Positions 1-8,635 of a DNA stretch of 64,000 nucleotides are shown here, one piece after another. The stretch is from Vallitaleaceae bacterium (GTDB lineage: Bacteria > Bacillota > Clostridia > Lachnospirales > Vallitaleaceae). Location of the stretch: assembly GCA_028277605.1 (NCBI GenBank), contig JANQFZ010000079.1, forward strand, positions 19,892 through 83,891. The letters run 5' to 3'. Positions within the stretch are counted from its first letter, which is position 1, and the number at the start of each line of letters is the position of its first letter. Both the position numbers and the translations under genes were made by a program. Under the pieces are notes generated by a model. It saw nothing but the letters and a program-made list of their open reading frames with translations. It searched no databases and was not told the DNA's origin.

Positions 1-7
1 AAGCCCA

Positions 8-1147
8 TTGGACTATAAAAATATACAAAAAAATGAAATTATTAAGAGGCTAATTCATATTTTATCAAAAGCTGATCCAACAGATGAAAGAAACCTATTA
101 GAAAAATGTGAAGAGGACTATAAGTGGTTGTTAAGTCATTCGGAAGATACCCGACTATACTATTTTATGAATACTGGATTTATAAACACTGAAAGCTATC
201 ATAAAAAATATTATGAATTAGAACAACATATATTAAATAGGGTAGATGAATTAAAAGATATCAAAGATTGCTTTTCTATATTTAATATTGAAGATATTAC
301 CAGTTGTTCACTAGATGAAATCAAACAGCTTGAATCACCGCTTGATGAAGATGACTATGTTTATAAAGAATACAGTTGGGAAGTCAATAATAAAACCTAC
401 AAGGTATTAGTGGGTGGTTTTGACTTATATGATTTTGTATTTCTTTATAATGATCACGGACATTATTTAGATGGTCGTATATATCTAGATAGGGGTAGAG
501 AAAGACTACAAATACTACAAATAGCTTTTAGAAAAAAGCAAAACTACATGTGTGTTTCTCCCATTGTTCAAGGCTATGGAACAGGTGTTTATACAGTTGG
601 AGGAGAATGGTACGAAGTATATAAGGATAAATTATTAAATAGAATGGACTATTTAGTAGAAGGTTATGAAGCCATGCTTGGATTTGATTATTTGAAAAAA
701 TATCATTTAGTAGAAGAACATTATAATGAACAATCAGGAAACTATCAACTTACTTATCAGTTAGACATACTTTCGCTCTCTAGCGAAGGAAATATGGGCA
801 TCAAAAAAACTCTTATGTTTCAGTGGGATGAAGAAGAACAAGTATTCAAAAATAAAGGACTAAATATGCAAGACTATCCTGTCAGTGATTTATTTACACA
901 AACTGTTGAACATCAAATTTTAGAAGAAAACTATCATGCCATGAAAAAGTTAATTGATGATGATACCATTGAAGATAAAGAAGAAAAACTAGAATATATA
1001 ACTGCATTTTTGCTTCATAGCAACCAAAGTAATGTTGGTAAAAGGAATGTATTGCTAAATGAGCTTGATAAATGGTATAGAGCGCACCCTGAATATTTAT
1101 GGGGAGAGGAATTAATTCAAAAAATAGAACAGAAGATTAATGAGTAA
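8..1147 (+). CDS. Hypothetical protein, possibly 5'-truncated by the window edge
   Basis: About 379 residues are open from a TTG at position 8. The frame has no stop back to base 2, and only seven bases lie upstream, so no ribosome site can be judged and the true start may lie outside the window. The protein is acidic and rich in Tyr, Asp and Glu, with no signal peptide or membrane segment, so it is probably cytosolic. The middle (about residues 120-215) is rich in aromatic and Gly residues and looks like a beta-rich fold; both ends look helical. I recognise no family. A Rho-independent terminator follows at once, so it ends its own transcription unit. No function is assigned. Confidence 0.75.
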   Translation: MDYKNIQKNEIIKRLIHILSKADPTDERNLLEKCEEDYKWLLSHSEDTRLYYFMNTGFINTESYHKKYYELEQHILNRVDELKDIKDCFSIFNIEDITSCSLDEIKQLESPLDEDDYVYKEYSWEVNNKTYKVLVGGFDLYDFVFLYNDHGHYLDGRIYLDRGRERLQILQIAFRKKQNYMCVSPIVQGYGTGVYTVGGEWYEVYKDKLLNRMDYLVEGYEAMLGFDYLKKYHLVEEHYNEQSGNYQLTYQLDILSLSSEGNMGIKKTLMFQWDEEEQVFKNKGLNMQDYPVSDLFTQTVEHQILEENYHAMKKLIDDDTIEDKEEKLEYITAFLLHSNQSNVGKRNVLLNELDKWYRAHPEYLWGEELIQKIEQKINE

Positions 1148-1169
1148 AATTTAAATTCATAGAACCCAT

Positions 1170-1207
1170 CATAGAAAACACGTATTTAACATGCGTGTTT
1201 TTCTATG
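1170..1207 (+). terminator. Rho-independent terminator after the first gene
   Basis: The arms catagaaaacacg and cgtgtttttctatg pair with one bulged T around an 11-nt loop. The hairpin starts 23 nt after the stop codon at 1147. The T-run sits inside the 3' arm, so it can terminate in either direction. Confidence 0.7.
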
Positions 1208-1414
1208 TTTCAAAAATACTATAAATTAACATGCATTAACTTATAAAATTTTATTATCCATCAGCTAAGTTCTTGATTGTCATTTAGAACTTTTAAAAAT
1301 GGGAAGCTGAAAAAATAAAACCATATAGTGTAATATAGATATTTGTGATAGAATTTAAGAAGTTATATATATTTAGTCAATAATAAGGCTATAATTAATT
1401 ATTGGAGTGATAGT

Positions 1415-2425
1415 ATGCCAACAATCAAAGATATTGCAAGAATAGCAGGTATATCCGTGACGACAGTTTCTAGAGCATTAAACCACTACAGCGATGTCAG
1501 TGCAAAGACTAAAAAAAGAGTTTTTGATATAGCAAAGGAAATAGGGTATGTACCTAATCGTTCTGCTCAGAACCTTGTGAAAAGAAAGAATAATACATTA
1601 GCTATTATCCTATCAGGATTAGAAAGAAAAGGTGGTAAAGATAATATTGTTTATCAGCTTCTTAGTGGTATGTACAGTTACGCAGAGTCGGTCAATTATG
1701 AAGTTGTTTTATTCACAACTAGCTCAGCACATCAAAAAGAAAAAACCTATATACAGTTTTGCAAAGAACATAATATAGGCGGTGCAGTTTTAAATGGTAT
1801 CCGTATAGATGATCCATACTTTCATGAGCTTGTTAATAGTGATTTACCCTGTGTATTAATTGATGTTTTGGCAGAGGGAGGAAATACAAGCAGTGTAACG
1901 ATTGATAATATAGAAGCTGCTAAGGATGCAGTAGCGTATCTGATTACACAGAATCATAGAACTATTGGCATGATTAATGGGCGTAAAGAAGCAGATGTAT
2001 CCATTCAAAGATACAAAGGTTATATTAAAGCTTTAAAACAACATCATATTACTATTGATGAAGATAAGATTATCTATGCTGACTTTGATGAAGTTAAAGC
2101 GTATGAAAAAACCAAAAGTCTGTTAAGAAGATATCCAGAAATAACCGCTCTATTTTGTGCAAGTGATATGATGGCAATCGGTGCAATGAGAGCAATTAAA
2201 GATATAAATTTAAGAATTCCACAAGACATTTCAATCGTTGGGTTTGATAACATTCCGTTGTCTGAATACACAACTCCTCCTTTAACTACTATTGATCAAG
2301 ACTTCTATAAAAGAGGTGCAGAAGCAGCAAAACAGCTCCTGAAAATGATCCAACAAGAAAAGGTAGAAAAAAACATTTTTTTAGAACATAAATTACTTGC
2401 AAGACATAGTGTGCATATGTTATAA
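1415..2425 (+). CDS. LacI-family transcriptional repressor of the disaccharide locus
   Basis: This 336-residue protein has the standard LacI length. Residues 1-55 form the LacI helix-turn-helix and hinge (starting MPTIKDIARIAGISVTTVSR, later YVPN.SAQNL). Residues 60-336 match the periplasmic-binding-protein-like effector domain, with the late GFDNIPLSEYTTPPLTTI motif typical of the family. The ATG follows TTGGAG with 7-nt spacing, and a TATAAT at 1390-1395 may be its -10 box. Two identical CCGAAACGTTTTGG palindromes lie just downstream at the start of the GH65 operon, which makes it the likely local repressor, relieved by a sugar. The effector is unknown; the GH65 substrate is the obvious guess. 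Confidence 0.93.
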   Translation: MPTIKDIARIAGISVTTVSRALNHYSDVSAKTKKRVFDIAKEIGYVPNRSAQNLVKRKNNTLAIILSGLERKGGKDNIVYQLLSGMYSYAESVNYEVVLFTTSSAHQKEKTYIQFCKEHNIGGAVLNGIRIDDPYFHELVNSDLPCVLIDVLAEGGNTSSVTIDNIEAAKDAVAYLITQNHRTIGMINGRKEADVSIQRYKGYIKALKQHHITIDEDKIIYADFDEVKAYEKTKSLLRRYPEITALFCASDMMAIGAMRAIKDINLRIPQDISIVGFDNIPLSEYTTPPLTTIDQDFYKRGAEAAKQLLKMIQQEKVEKNIFLEHKLLARHSVHML

Positions 2426-2426
2426 T
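2397..2426 (+). promoter_or_regulatory. Sigma-A-type promoter of the GH65 operon
   Basis: TTGCAA (2397-2402) and TATAAT (2421-2426) are separated by 18 bp. The promoter overlaps the 3' end and stop codon of the lacI-type gene. The predicted start point near 2433 falls at the edge of the first operator, so bound repressor would block initiation. Confidence 0.65.
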
Positions 2427-2433
2427 ACACTTA

Positions 2434-2447
2434 CCGAAACGTTTTGG
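2434..2447. promoter_or_regulatory. LacI-type operator O1
   Basis: CCGAAACGTTTTGG is a near-palindrome with the central CG typical of LacI/GalR operators. It sits at the predicted transcription start. An identical copy lies 64 bp downstream. Confidence 0.75.
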
Positions 2448-2497
2448 ATAATGCGGTATTTATACTAATTATACAAAACTTTTTTTAGAAGTAACAA

Positions 2498-2511
2498 CCG
2501 AAACGTTTTGG
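2498..2511. promoter_or_regulatory. LacI-type operator O2
   Basis: This is a second exact copy of CCGAAACGTTTTGG, in the 5' leader 44 bp before the GH65 start codon. The 64-bp centre-to-centre spacing (about six helical turns) would allow two dimers on the same DNA face, or a small loop. Confidence 0.75.
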
Positions 2512-2554
2512 AATATAGATAATATAGCTAAAGACAACAAGGGGGTTAGACTTA

Positions 2555-4897
2555 ATGAAATATAATATCGGTAGCCATGATGATGAAAACTGGATTATTA
2601 CCGAGGATACGTTTGATACACGGTATCTTGGTAAGTGCGAAGCCATTATGGTTTTAGGAAATGGTTACATGGGTATTCGTTCTGCTACTGAAGAGGCTTA
2701 TGTTGGTGAAGTTAGAAATACTTTTGTTGCAGGTACTTTTAATCAATTTGATGCTAATGAGGTCACTGAATTACCGAATGCAGCTGATGTCATTCAGATG
2801 AAGATCATTTTAAATGGAGTATCATTAGATTTAACAAAAGGAAGCATAAGCAATTACAAAAGACAGTTGAACGTAAGAACAGGGGAATTAATTAGAACGG
2901 TGAACTGGGAGCTACCTGCTGGAGAGTGCTACGAATTAACCTTTAGGAGATTTGTCTCTCTCAGTGACCGTCATCTCATAGGACAAAGAATAGAAATTAT
3001 TCCAATAAATCAACAAGCTTCTATTAAACTGATATCAGGTATCAACGGTCAGATGACCAATTCTTCAGTACAGCATTTTTCAGAAGGTGATAAACGACTG
3101 TACGATAATGAGTTCATACAGCTTGTTCAAACAACTATGCAATCCAATATCCATTTTGTTACCAACACAGTACATCATTTTGAATTAGATGATATGGAAG
3201 TTAAACCTAATCAATTAATTCAAATGGATCGTAGAAAAATAGAGTTAAATTATGATATTCAAGTGAATAAAGGGCAAAAATTGGTTATTGAAAAAGTATC
3301 TAACATCTATACGTCTAGGGATAAAGAGCATCAAAGCATGGAATTAAAGGAAATTAAATCATTATCTTATCAAGCTCTAAAAGATCAAAGACTTAGAGGA
3401 TATGAAGCTTTATTATTAGAAAGTAGTGAGGCTTGGAAAACAAAAGTCTGGGACTTGTCTGCTGTTACCATTGAAAGCAGTAATCCATTTGACCAGCTGG
3501 CAATACGATTTGCTCATTATCATCTCACCATTATGACACCTTCTCATGATAACCGTATGAATATTGCTGCAAAAGGGTTAAGTGGTGAAGGCTATAAAGG
3601 ACATACTTTTTGGGATACTGAGATATTCATATTGCCTTTCTGGATATACAGCCAGCCAAAAACTGCGCGTTCGCTCTTAGAGTATCGCTATCATTCTTTG
3701 CCAGGGGCACATAAAAAGGCTAAAGAAAATGGTTATGAAGGTGCTATGTTTCCGTGGGAGTCTGCATGGCTCGATGATGGTGAAGTAACACCCGTCTGGG
3801 GAGCAGCAGATATAGTTACTGGTCAGCCTACTAAAATATGGTCAGGTTTTATTGAACAACATATTACAGCGGATATTTCTTTTGCTGTATGGCAGTATTA
3901 TCAAATTACTCACGATGAAGATTTTATGGAGCGATACGGTTACGAATTGTTTATGGATACGGCTAAATTTTGGAGTTCTCGTTTAGAATGGGATGAAGCT
4001 GCTCAGCGATATCATATTAATGATGTGGTTGGACCAGATGAATATACGGAACATGTGAATAACAATGCCTTTACAAACCATATGGCGTATTGGACAATTA
4101 AGAATGCGATGTGCTACTATCAACAGTTAAAAGAAACCAATGAAGAACTTTGGGATCGACTCAATCAAAAATTAGATTTAGAGGTTGCTTATGAAAAATG
4201 GTCCGATAGAGTAGAAATCATTTATAGACCAATGCCTAGAGAAGAAGATTTGGTCATACCTCAGGATGATTCCTATTTAAATAATAAAGAAATAGATTTA
4301 AAAAAATACAAAACTCAAAAACAAGTAGGATTAATATTTAAAGATTATAATATGGAACAGGTTAGTGAAATGCAGGTTTCTAAGCAGGCGGATGTTATGA
4401 TCTTAATCTATCTATTAGAGAACCTATTTACCAAAGAAACTAAAATAGCCAATTGGAACTACTATGAACCTAGAACACTTCACGACTCATCCCTAAGTCT
4501 AGCTATCCATTCGGTATTGGCAAGTGACTTAAAAATGGAGGACTTAGCTTATGACTTGTTTCAAAGAGCGTCACGTATTGATTTAGGTCCTAATATGAAA
4601 TCTAGTGATCATGGTATTCATGCTGCATCAATTGGTGGTATATGGAAATGTATTGTTAATGGTTTCGGTGGGGTAAGAATGCTGGATGGGAAACTAAGAA
4701 TAGAACCCCATCTGCCAGAAACATGGACTAAACTAAGCTTTCCAATCTATTGGCACGGGGAAAGACTGATTATAACCATAACAAAAGAAGTTATGATAAT
4801 TGAGAATCAAACAGGCAATAAAAAGATTGAATTCATTTATAAAGGGAAAGCATTTGTATTAGAGACTTTTTTAAGGCTAGATCTAAATAATGAATAA
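2555..4897 (+). CDS. GH65 disaccharide phosphorylase (maltose/nigerose/kojibiose type)
   Basis: This 780-residue protein has the full length of glycoside hydrolase family 65. It should split an alpha-linked glucose disaccharide with phosphate into beta-glucose 1-phosphate and glucose in the cytosol. The catalytic-domain landmarks are GHTFWDTEIF, ENGYEGAMFPWESAW and VGPDEYTEHVNNNAFTN; in the last, Glu at about residue 496 is the expected general acid. The KQADVM motif that helps bind phosphate follows. Downstream lie an ABC sugar importer and beta-phosphoglucomutase, the enzyme that uses beta-glucose 1-phosphate, which supports phosphorolysis rather than hydrolysis. The exact linkage (alpha-1,4, 1,3 or 1,2) cannot be read from the motifs; maltose or nigerose are the best guesses. 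Confidence 0.93.
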   Translation: MKYNIGSHDDENWIITEDTFDTRYLGKCEAIMVLGNGYMGIRSATEEAYVGEVRNTFVAGTFNQFDANEVTELPNAADVIQMKIILNGVSLDLTKGSISNYKRQLNVRTGELIRTVNWELPAGECYELTFRRFVSLSDRHLIGQRIEIIPINQQASIKLISGINGQMTNSSVQHFSEGDKRLYDNEFIQLVQTTMQSNIHFVTNTVHHFELDDMEVKPNQLIQMDRRKIELNYDIQVNKGQKLVIEKVSNIYTSRDKEHQSMELKEIKSLSYQALKDQRLRGYEALLLESSEAWKTKVWDLSAVTIESSNPFDQLAIRFAHYHLTIMTPSHDNRMNIAAKGLSGEGYKGHTFWDTEIFILPFWIYSQPKTARSLLEYRYHSLPGAHKKAKENGYEGAMFPWESAWLDDGEVTPVWGAADIVTGQPTKIWSGFIEQHITADISFAVWQYYQITHDEDFMERYGYELFMDTAKFWSSRLEWDEAAQRYHINDVVGPDEYTEHVNNNAFTNHMAYWTIKNAMCYYQQLKETNEELWDRLNQKLDLEVAYEKWSDRVEIIYRPMPREEDLVIPQDDSYLNNKEIDLKKYKTQKQVGLIFKDYNMEQVSEMQVSKQADVMILIYLLENLFTKETKIANWNYYEPRTLHDSSLSLAIHSVLASDLKMEDLAYDLFQRASRIDLGPNMKSSDHGIHAASIGGIWKCIVNGFGGVRMLDGKLRIEPHLPETWTKLSFPIYWHGERLIITITKEVMIIENQTGNKKIEFIYKGKAFVLETFLRLDLNNE

Positions 4898-4974
4898 CAT
4901 AGGACAGCAATTACAAAGCATTTAAGAAGCAATTACATTTTAACATTCTTAACATCTTTATTATTCTGTTAAGA

Positions 4975-5005
4975 CTTGCATAATTACTCAAGATAGTTAT
5001 GCAAG
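4975..5005 (+). promoter_or_regulatory. Intercistronic hairpin before the binding-protein gene
   Basis: The arms CTTGCATAA and TTATGCAAG are perfect 9-bp inverted repeats around a 13-nt loop. No T-run follows, so it is unlikely to be a strong terminator. It may protect the 5' end of the binding-protein message or be a regulator site. Two direct copies of AGCAATTACA lie just upstream, around 4905-4938. Confidence 0.4.
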
Positions 5006-5044
5006 AAAGTTGAATTATATAATCATATAAGGAGGATTTTTATA

Positions 5045-6343
5045 ATGAAAAAAATATTTTCTTTTGTACTTATGGGTTTATTAGTTTTTGGTGTGTTAAC
5101 TGGATGTCAACAGCCATCACAAGATCAAAATCCATCGTCTAATTCAGAACAAAATGAAAGTAATCAAGACAGTCAAGACACTGAAGATAATCAATCTAGT
5201 TTAGAAGGAAAAAAAGTTGTTGTAGGACGTTGGGGTGGTAATGATGCCGAAACAGCAGCTTTTGCGGAGATGTTAGAAGGTTTTACAAACAAAACAGGTA
5301 TTGAAGTTGAAGAGAGAATCTACTCAGACTATAATACTGAGTTGCAAGCAGAGCTTATTGGTGGGACTGCTCCAGATGTATTTTATGTAGATGCGTATAT
5401 GGCTCCTTTTTACAGTGAACAAGGTGTTCTACTATCTTTGGATCCAGTTGAATTTGATCTTATCAATTTTTACGATACTTTAAGTAATGCTTTTAAAAGA
5501 GATACAAAGTATTATGCTGTTAGCAAGGACTATTCTACATTAGCTCTATATTATAATAAAAAATGGGTAAATGAAAGTGATATTCCAACAACCTTAGAAG
5601 ACTTATGGCAGGGAGATTATCTAACAACACTAAAAGAGACCCTACCTGAAGGCGTTGAAGCAATGACTTATAATCAAGATATGGCTAGAAATATGTATTA
5701 TGCTGAAGCAGGTGGAGCATCCATTATTAAAGATGATATTTATTCTTCTTTAGGGGATAGCCAAGTAGTGGAAAATTTAAGACCATTAATTGAGGCAGCA
5801 AAAGCAGACAAAATTGTAACACCCCAAGACTTAGGAACTGGCTGGAATGGAGATGCTTTTGGTAATGAAAAAACAGCGCTTATGATAGAAGGTAACTGGG
5901 TTCTTGGTTTCATGGAACAGAATTTTCCAGATGTTGAGTATGGAGTTATAGAGATTCCTACCTTTAAAGGTGAGAAAGGAACCATGGTATTTACAGTAGG
6001 GTATGGTATTAATGCTGCAACTAAAGAGGTAGATGCTGCAAAAGCTTTTGTTAAATATGCCACTGGTACAGAGGGTATGGCAACATGGACAACAGGCGCT
6101 GGAGTATTACCATCACGTATAGATGTTGCAGATGCTACAAAAGTAGAAGAAGATCCATTTAAAATGCCACATATTGCTGGGGCACAATATGCGACACCTT
6201 GGCAAAAAGGAACCACGATGGATACGATTAATAATGAATATAAGAATTATATTCCTTCTGCTATAAATGGTGAAAGAACATTAGAAGATGCTCTAAAAAA
6301 AGCTGAAGACGAAGCGAATAAAACCATTGAAGCAAATCAATAA
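5045..6343 (+). CDS. Sugar ABC transporter substrate-binding lipoprotein
   Basis: This 432-residue extracellular solute-binding protein (family 1, MalE-like) has a lipoprotein signal peptide whose lipobox ends LTGC, putting the lipidated Cys at about residue 21. An acidic, Gln/Ser/Asn-rich linker to about residue 55 tethers it to the outer face of the membrane. The mature domain contains the usual family blocks (for example APDVFYVDAYM, ALMIEGNWVLGF, GYGINAATK). AGGAGG lies 8 nt before the ATG. The next two genes encode its membrane partners, and the neighbouring GH65 enzyme points to an alpha-glucobiose as ligand. No ATPase gene lies in the cluster, so a shared MsmX/MalK-type ATPase elsewhere is presumably used. 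Confidence 0.93.
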   Translation: MKKIFSFVLMGLLVFGVLTGCQQPSQDQNPSSNSEQNESNQDSQDTEDNQSSLEGKKVVVGRWGGNDAETAAFAEMLEGFTNKTGIEVEERIYSDYNTELQAELIGGTAPDVFYVDAYMAPFYSEQGVLLSLDPVEFDLINFYDTLSNAFKRDTKYYAVSKDYSTLALYYNKKWVNESDIPTTLEDLWQGDYLTTLKETLPEGVEAMTYNQDMARNMYYAEAGGASIIKDDIYSSLGDSQVVENLRPLIEAAKADKIVTPQDLGTGWNGDAFGNEKTALMIEGNWVLGFMEQNFPDVEYGVIEIPTFKGEKGTMVFTVGYGINAATKEVDAAKAFVKYATGTEGMATWTTGAGVLPSRIDVADATKVEEDPFKMPHIAGAQYATPWQKGTTMDTINNEYKNYIPSAINGERTLEDALKKAEDEANKTIEANQ

Positions 6344-6371
6344 TAATTTGGTAGGCAAATAAAGTTCACTA

Positions 6372-6405
6372 GGGGTAGTCTTAAAAAGTTTTTTAAGGCG
6401 ACCCC
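6372..6405 (+). terminator. Intercistronic hairpin, partial terminator or mRNA stabiliser
   Basis: GGGGTAGTCTTAAAAAG pairs with TTTTTTAAGGCGACCCC (two mismatches) between the binding-protein and permease genes. The position matches hairpins that let binding-protein mRNA accumulate above permease mRNA in other sugar ABC operons. Confidence 0.5.
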
Positions 6406-6428
6406 ATAATTTTAAAGGGTTGGTGATT

Positions 6429-7322
6429 ATGACGCGTAGAAAAAGAAAAGGTGAAGTAGCACAAGGATGGGGTTTTGTATCACCTGCTATGTTGGTAATA
6501 GGAATTTTTGTCATGACCTCTATTGTTTTCGCTCTCTATATCTCTTTTCATAAAGTCAATTTGTTTACAGGGTATTACGAATTTATAGGTCTTGAAAACT
6601 ATAAACGTATTTTTGTAGATACTAAGACAAGGATCGCTTTTTTTAATACCGTAGGATTTGTTGCAGTTGTTGTACCCATTCAAACGATTTTTGCTCTTAT
6701 CATGGCTTCTGTTTTAAATGCCAAGCTTAGAGGTAAGTTTGTTTTTAGAACGATCTATTTTCTTCCAACGCTAACATCGAGTGCAGCATTAACTATGATT
6801 TTCATGTTTTTGTTTAGCTTAACAGGACCCATCAATCAATTAGCACTTAACTTAAATATTCTTCAAGAACCTATTAACTTTTTAAACGATCCCAAGTTTG
6901 CTTTAAAAGTGATTATGTCCATGAATATATGGTCTACAGTTCCTTTTTTTATGACGATATACCTTGCGGCTTTACAAGAAGTCCCTAATAGCGTGTATGA
7001 GGCTGCGGATGTGGATGGTGCAACTGGCTTCCAAAAATTTATACATATTACCGTACCTCAATTAAAGCCAATAACCACCTTTGTTCTTTTGATGGGAATC
7101 ATCGGTACCTTTCAAATGTTTGATCAAGCATATATATTTTCAAATGGCTCAGGTGGACCAGAAAATTCTACTTTAACCGTTGCGTTACAGATATATAGAA
7201 ATGCTTTTGGTCAGAATAATACAATGGGATTTGCAACTGCTATGTCTATCATGTTATCGATTGTTATATTTACAGTATCCTTTATTGCCCAAAAATTAAA
7301 TAAATCAGAAAGCTTATATTAG
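6429..7322 (+). CDS. Sugar ABC transporter permease, MalF/UgpA type
   Basis: This is a multi-span inner-membrane permease of about 297 residues with six predicted helices. It carries the EAA loop that docks the ATPase (EVPNSVYEAADVDGATGFQKF), followed by the usual L-K-P-motif region. TTG at 6420 and GTG at 6423 are possible starts, but ATG 6429 sits 9 nt after AAAGGG and is preferred. It forms a heterodimer with the next gene product and takes substrate from the upstream lipoprotein. The gap to the next gene is only 12 nt, so translation of the two is probably coupled. Confidence 0.92.
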   Translation: MTRRKRKGEVAQGWGFVSPAMLVIGIFVMTSIVFALYISFHKVNLFTGYYEFIGLENYKRIFVDTKTRIAFFNTVGFVAVVVPIQTIFALIMASVLNAKLRGKFVFRTIYFLPTLTSSAALTMIFMFLFSLTGPINQLALNLNILQEPINFLNDPKFALKVIMSMNIWSTVPFFMTIYLAALQEVPNSVYEAADVDGATGFQKFIHITVPQLKPITTFVLLMGIIGTFQMFDQAYIFSNGSGGPENSTLTVALQIYRNAFGQNNTMGFATAMSIMLSIVIFTVSFIAQKLNKSESLY

Positions 7323-7334
7323 GAGCGAAGTCTT

Positions 7335-8168
7335 ATGAATAAGAAGAAGAAAGTCTTTAAGTGGATACTCTATATTGTGTTAATCGGCTATGCTTTATTT
7401 ACGCTTTTTCCGTTTTTATGGGCGGTATCTGCTTCTTTTAAAACCTATAAAGAAATCACTGGGGGAGGATTAAATATTATTCCTAATGCGCCTACCCTTC
7501 ATGCATATAAAAAATTATTTACTATAGACGAAAATTTTATTCGGTGGATATTTAATTCCTTTTTTATTTGTATATTAGGAACTTTTATCAATGTTTTCTT
7601 AAACTCAATGACAGGGTATGCTTTAGCTCGTTTACAATTTAAAGGCAAGCATTTGATTTTCTATGCTATTTTAGTTTCTATCATGGTACCAGGACAGGTT
7701 TTATTAATTCCCAATTACCTTATTATTAAGACTTTTGGATTACTTAACTCGTATTCTGCTATTATTTTACCTGCTGCTGTAAACGCAACCTATATCTTTA
7801 TGATGCGTCAGTTTTATATTAATTTTCCAAAGACTATAGAAGAGGCGGCTGCAATAGATGGATTAGGACGGTTAGGTACTTTTTTTAGGGTGTCCATGCC
7901 TTTAGCTAAGCCTGCCATTGCAACTCAATCCGTTTTTATTTTTCTAGCTTTTTGGAATGAATTTTTAAAGCCAAAGCTTTATCTATCTGATCCTTCCAAG
8001 TATACATTAACGGTTGGTATTCAATCCATGATGAGTAGATATGGGGGAATTACGCAGTGGGATGAAGTTATGGCTGCTAGTGTTATTTCTTTGGTACCAA
8101 TTTTACTTCTATATATTGTATTGAATAGGTATTTTATGCAGGGAATACGTATGGATGGAGAGAAATAG
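7335..8168 (+). CDS. Sugar ABC transporter permease, MalG type
   Basis: This is the second membrane subunit (277 residues, six predicted helices) of the disaccharide importer. The EAA loop reads TIEEAAAIDGLGRLGTFFRV and is followed by MPLAKPAIAT, a normal CUT1-family arrangement. The N-terminal segment up to residue 35 is a hydrophobic signal-anchor. AGGAG lies 9 nt before the ATG. It is the last gene of the importer set; the cognate ATPase is missing here, as is common in Firmicutes that share one ATPase among several CUT1 importers. Confidence 0.92.
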   Translation: MNKKKKVFKWILYIVLIGYALFTLFPFLWAVSASFKTYKEITGGGLNIIPNAPTLHAYKKLFTIDENFIRWIFNSFFICILGTFINVFLNSMTGYALARLQFKGKHLIFYAILVSIMVPGQVLLIPNYLIIKTFGLLNSYSAIILPAAVNATYIFMMRQFYINFPKTIEEAAAIDGLGRLGTFFRVSMPLAKPAIATQSVFIFLAFWNEFLKPKLYLSDPSKYTLTVGIQSMMSRYGGITQWDEVMAASVISLVPILLLYIVLNRYFMQGIRMDGEK

Positions 8169-8635
8169 TCAGTTAGAATTTGGCTGAATGGTGAACAGTC
8201 AAGGGTGACTAGTATTAGCTCCATAACCCCCTAAACGTCCGTGTTTAGTAGGGGTTACGCTCCACTCCTGTTTCGCTGTGGTGCTAATACTAGTCACCCT
8301 TTCTGTCAAGCAGTCAGATGATGCTATTTTTTGCTGTGAGAACGTTAACTGATAGAAACGAATATTTATTACATGAAATTCACATAAATAAACTGGAATT
8401 CAAATTTGGTTTTCGTTGAATTATTTCATGGAAGTTAGTATAATTAAGTAAATTAGGTTATTCCATAAAGGAAATAACTAAACTTTATTTAAGAGGGTGT
8501 TATTTGCAAGGCTTTGATGTACATACTGCTTAAAGAAAAATGGTGTTAAGGATTACTATGGGTTAATCAGTTAATTATGTAGTTGTTAGATGTTATGCAG
8601 TAGGATAAAAGTATATAGAAGGGTGTGTTGATTAT
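8169..8635. other. 467-bp intergenic stretch before the beta-phosphoglucomutase gene
   Basis: The first 135 bp hold a long palindromic element (8201-8301, listed separately) that could also end transcription of the importer genes. The rest, 8310-8635, is AT-rich, shows no open frame with a ribosome site, and presumably carries the promoter and leader of the next gene. I could not pick a convincing -35/-10 pair. Confidence 0.5.
8201..8301. repeat. Palindromic intergenic repeat, copy A
   Basis: Perfect 19-bp inverted arms, AAGGGTGACTAGTATTAGC and its complement, lie at 8201-8219 and 8283-8301. Inside is a second hairpin: TAACCCC-CTAAAC (8224-8236) against GTTTAG-TA-GGGGTTA (8243-8257). The right half (8243-8305) is nearly identical, in reverse complement, to copy B at 9494-9556. 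The outer left flank (8191-8210) resembles that of copy C at 39031-39050. Elements of this type are usually non-autonomous and spread by an external transposase. Confidence 0.75.

Noticed and set aside
5740..6216. 158-residue minus-strand open frame inside the binding-protein gene
   Set aside because: It is an antisense shadow of a well-supported lipoprotein gene, with no ribosome site or recognisable domain.
8201..8301. Reading repeat copy A as just a terminator of the sugar importer operon
   Set aside because: The arms lack a proper T-run, and related sequence recurs at 9498 and 39041 away from the same gene context, so a repeat family explains it better. It may still stop transcription.
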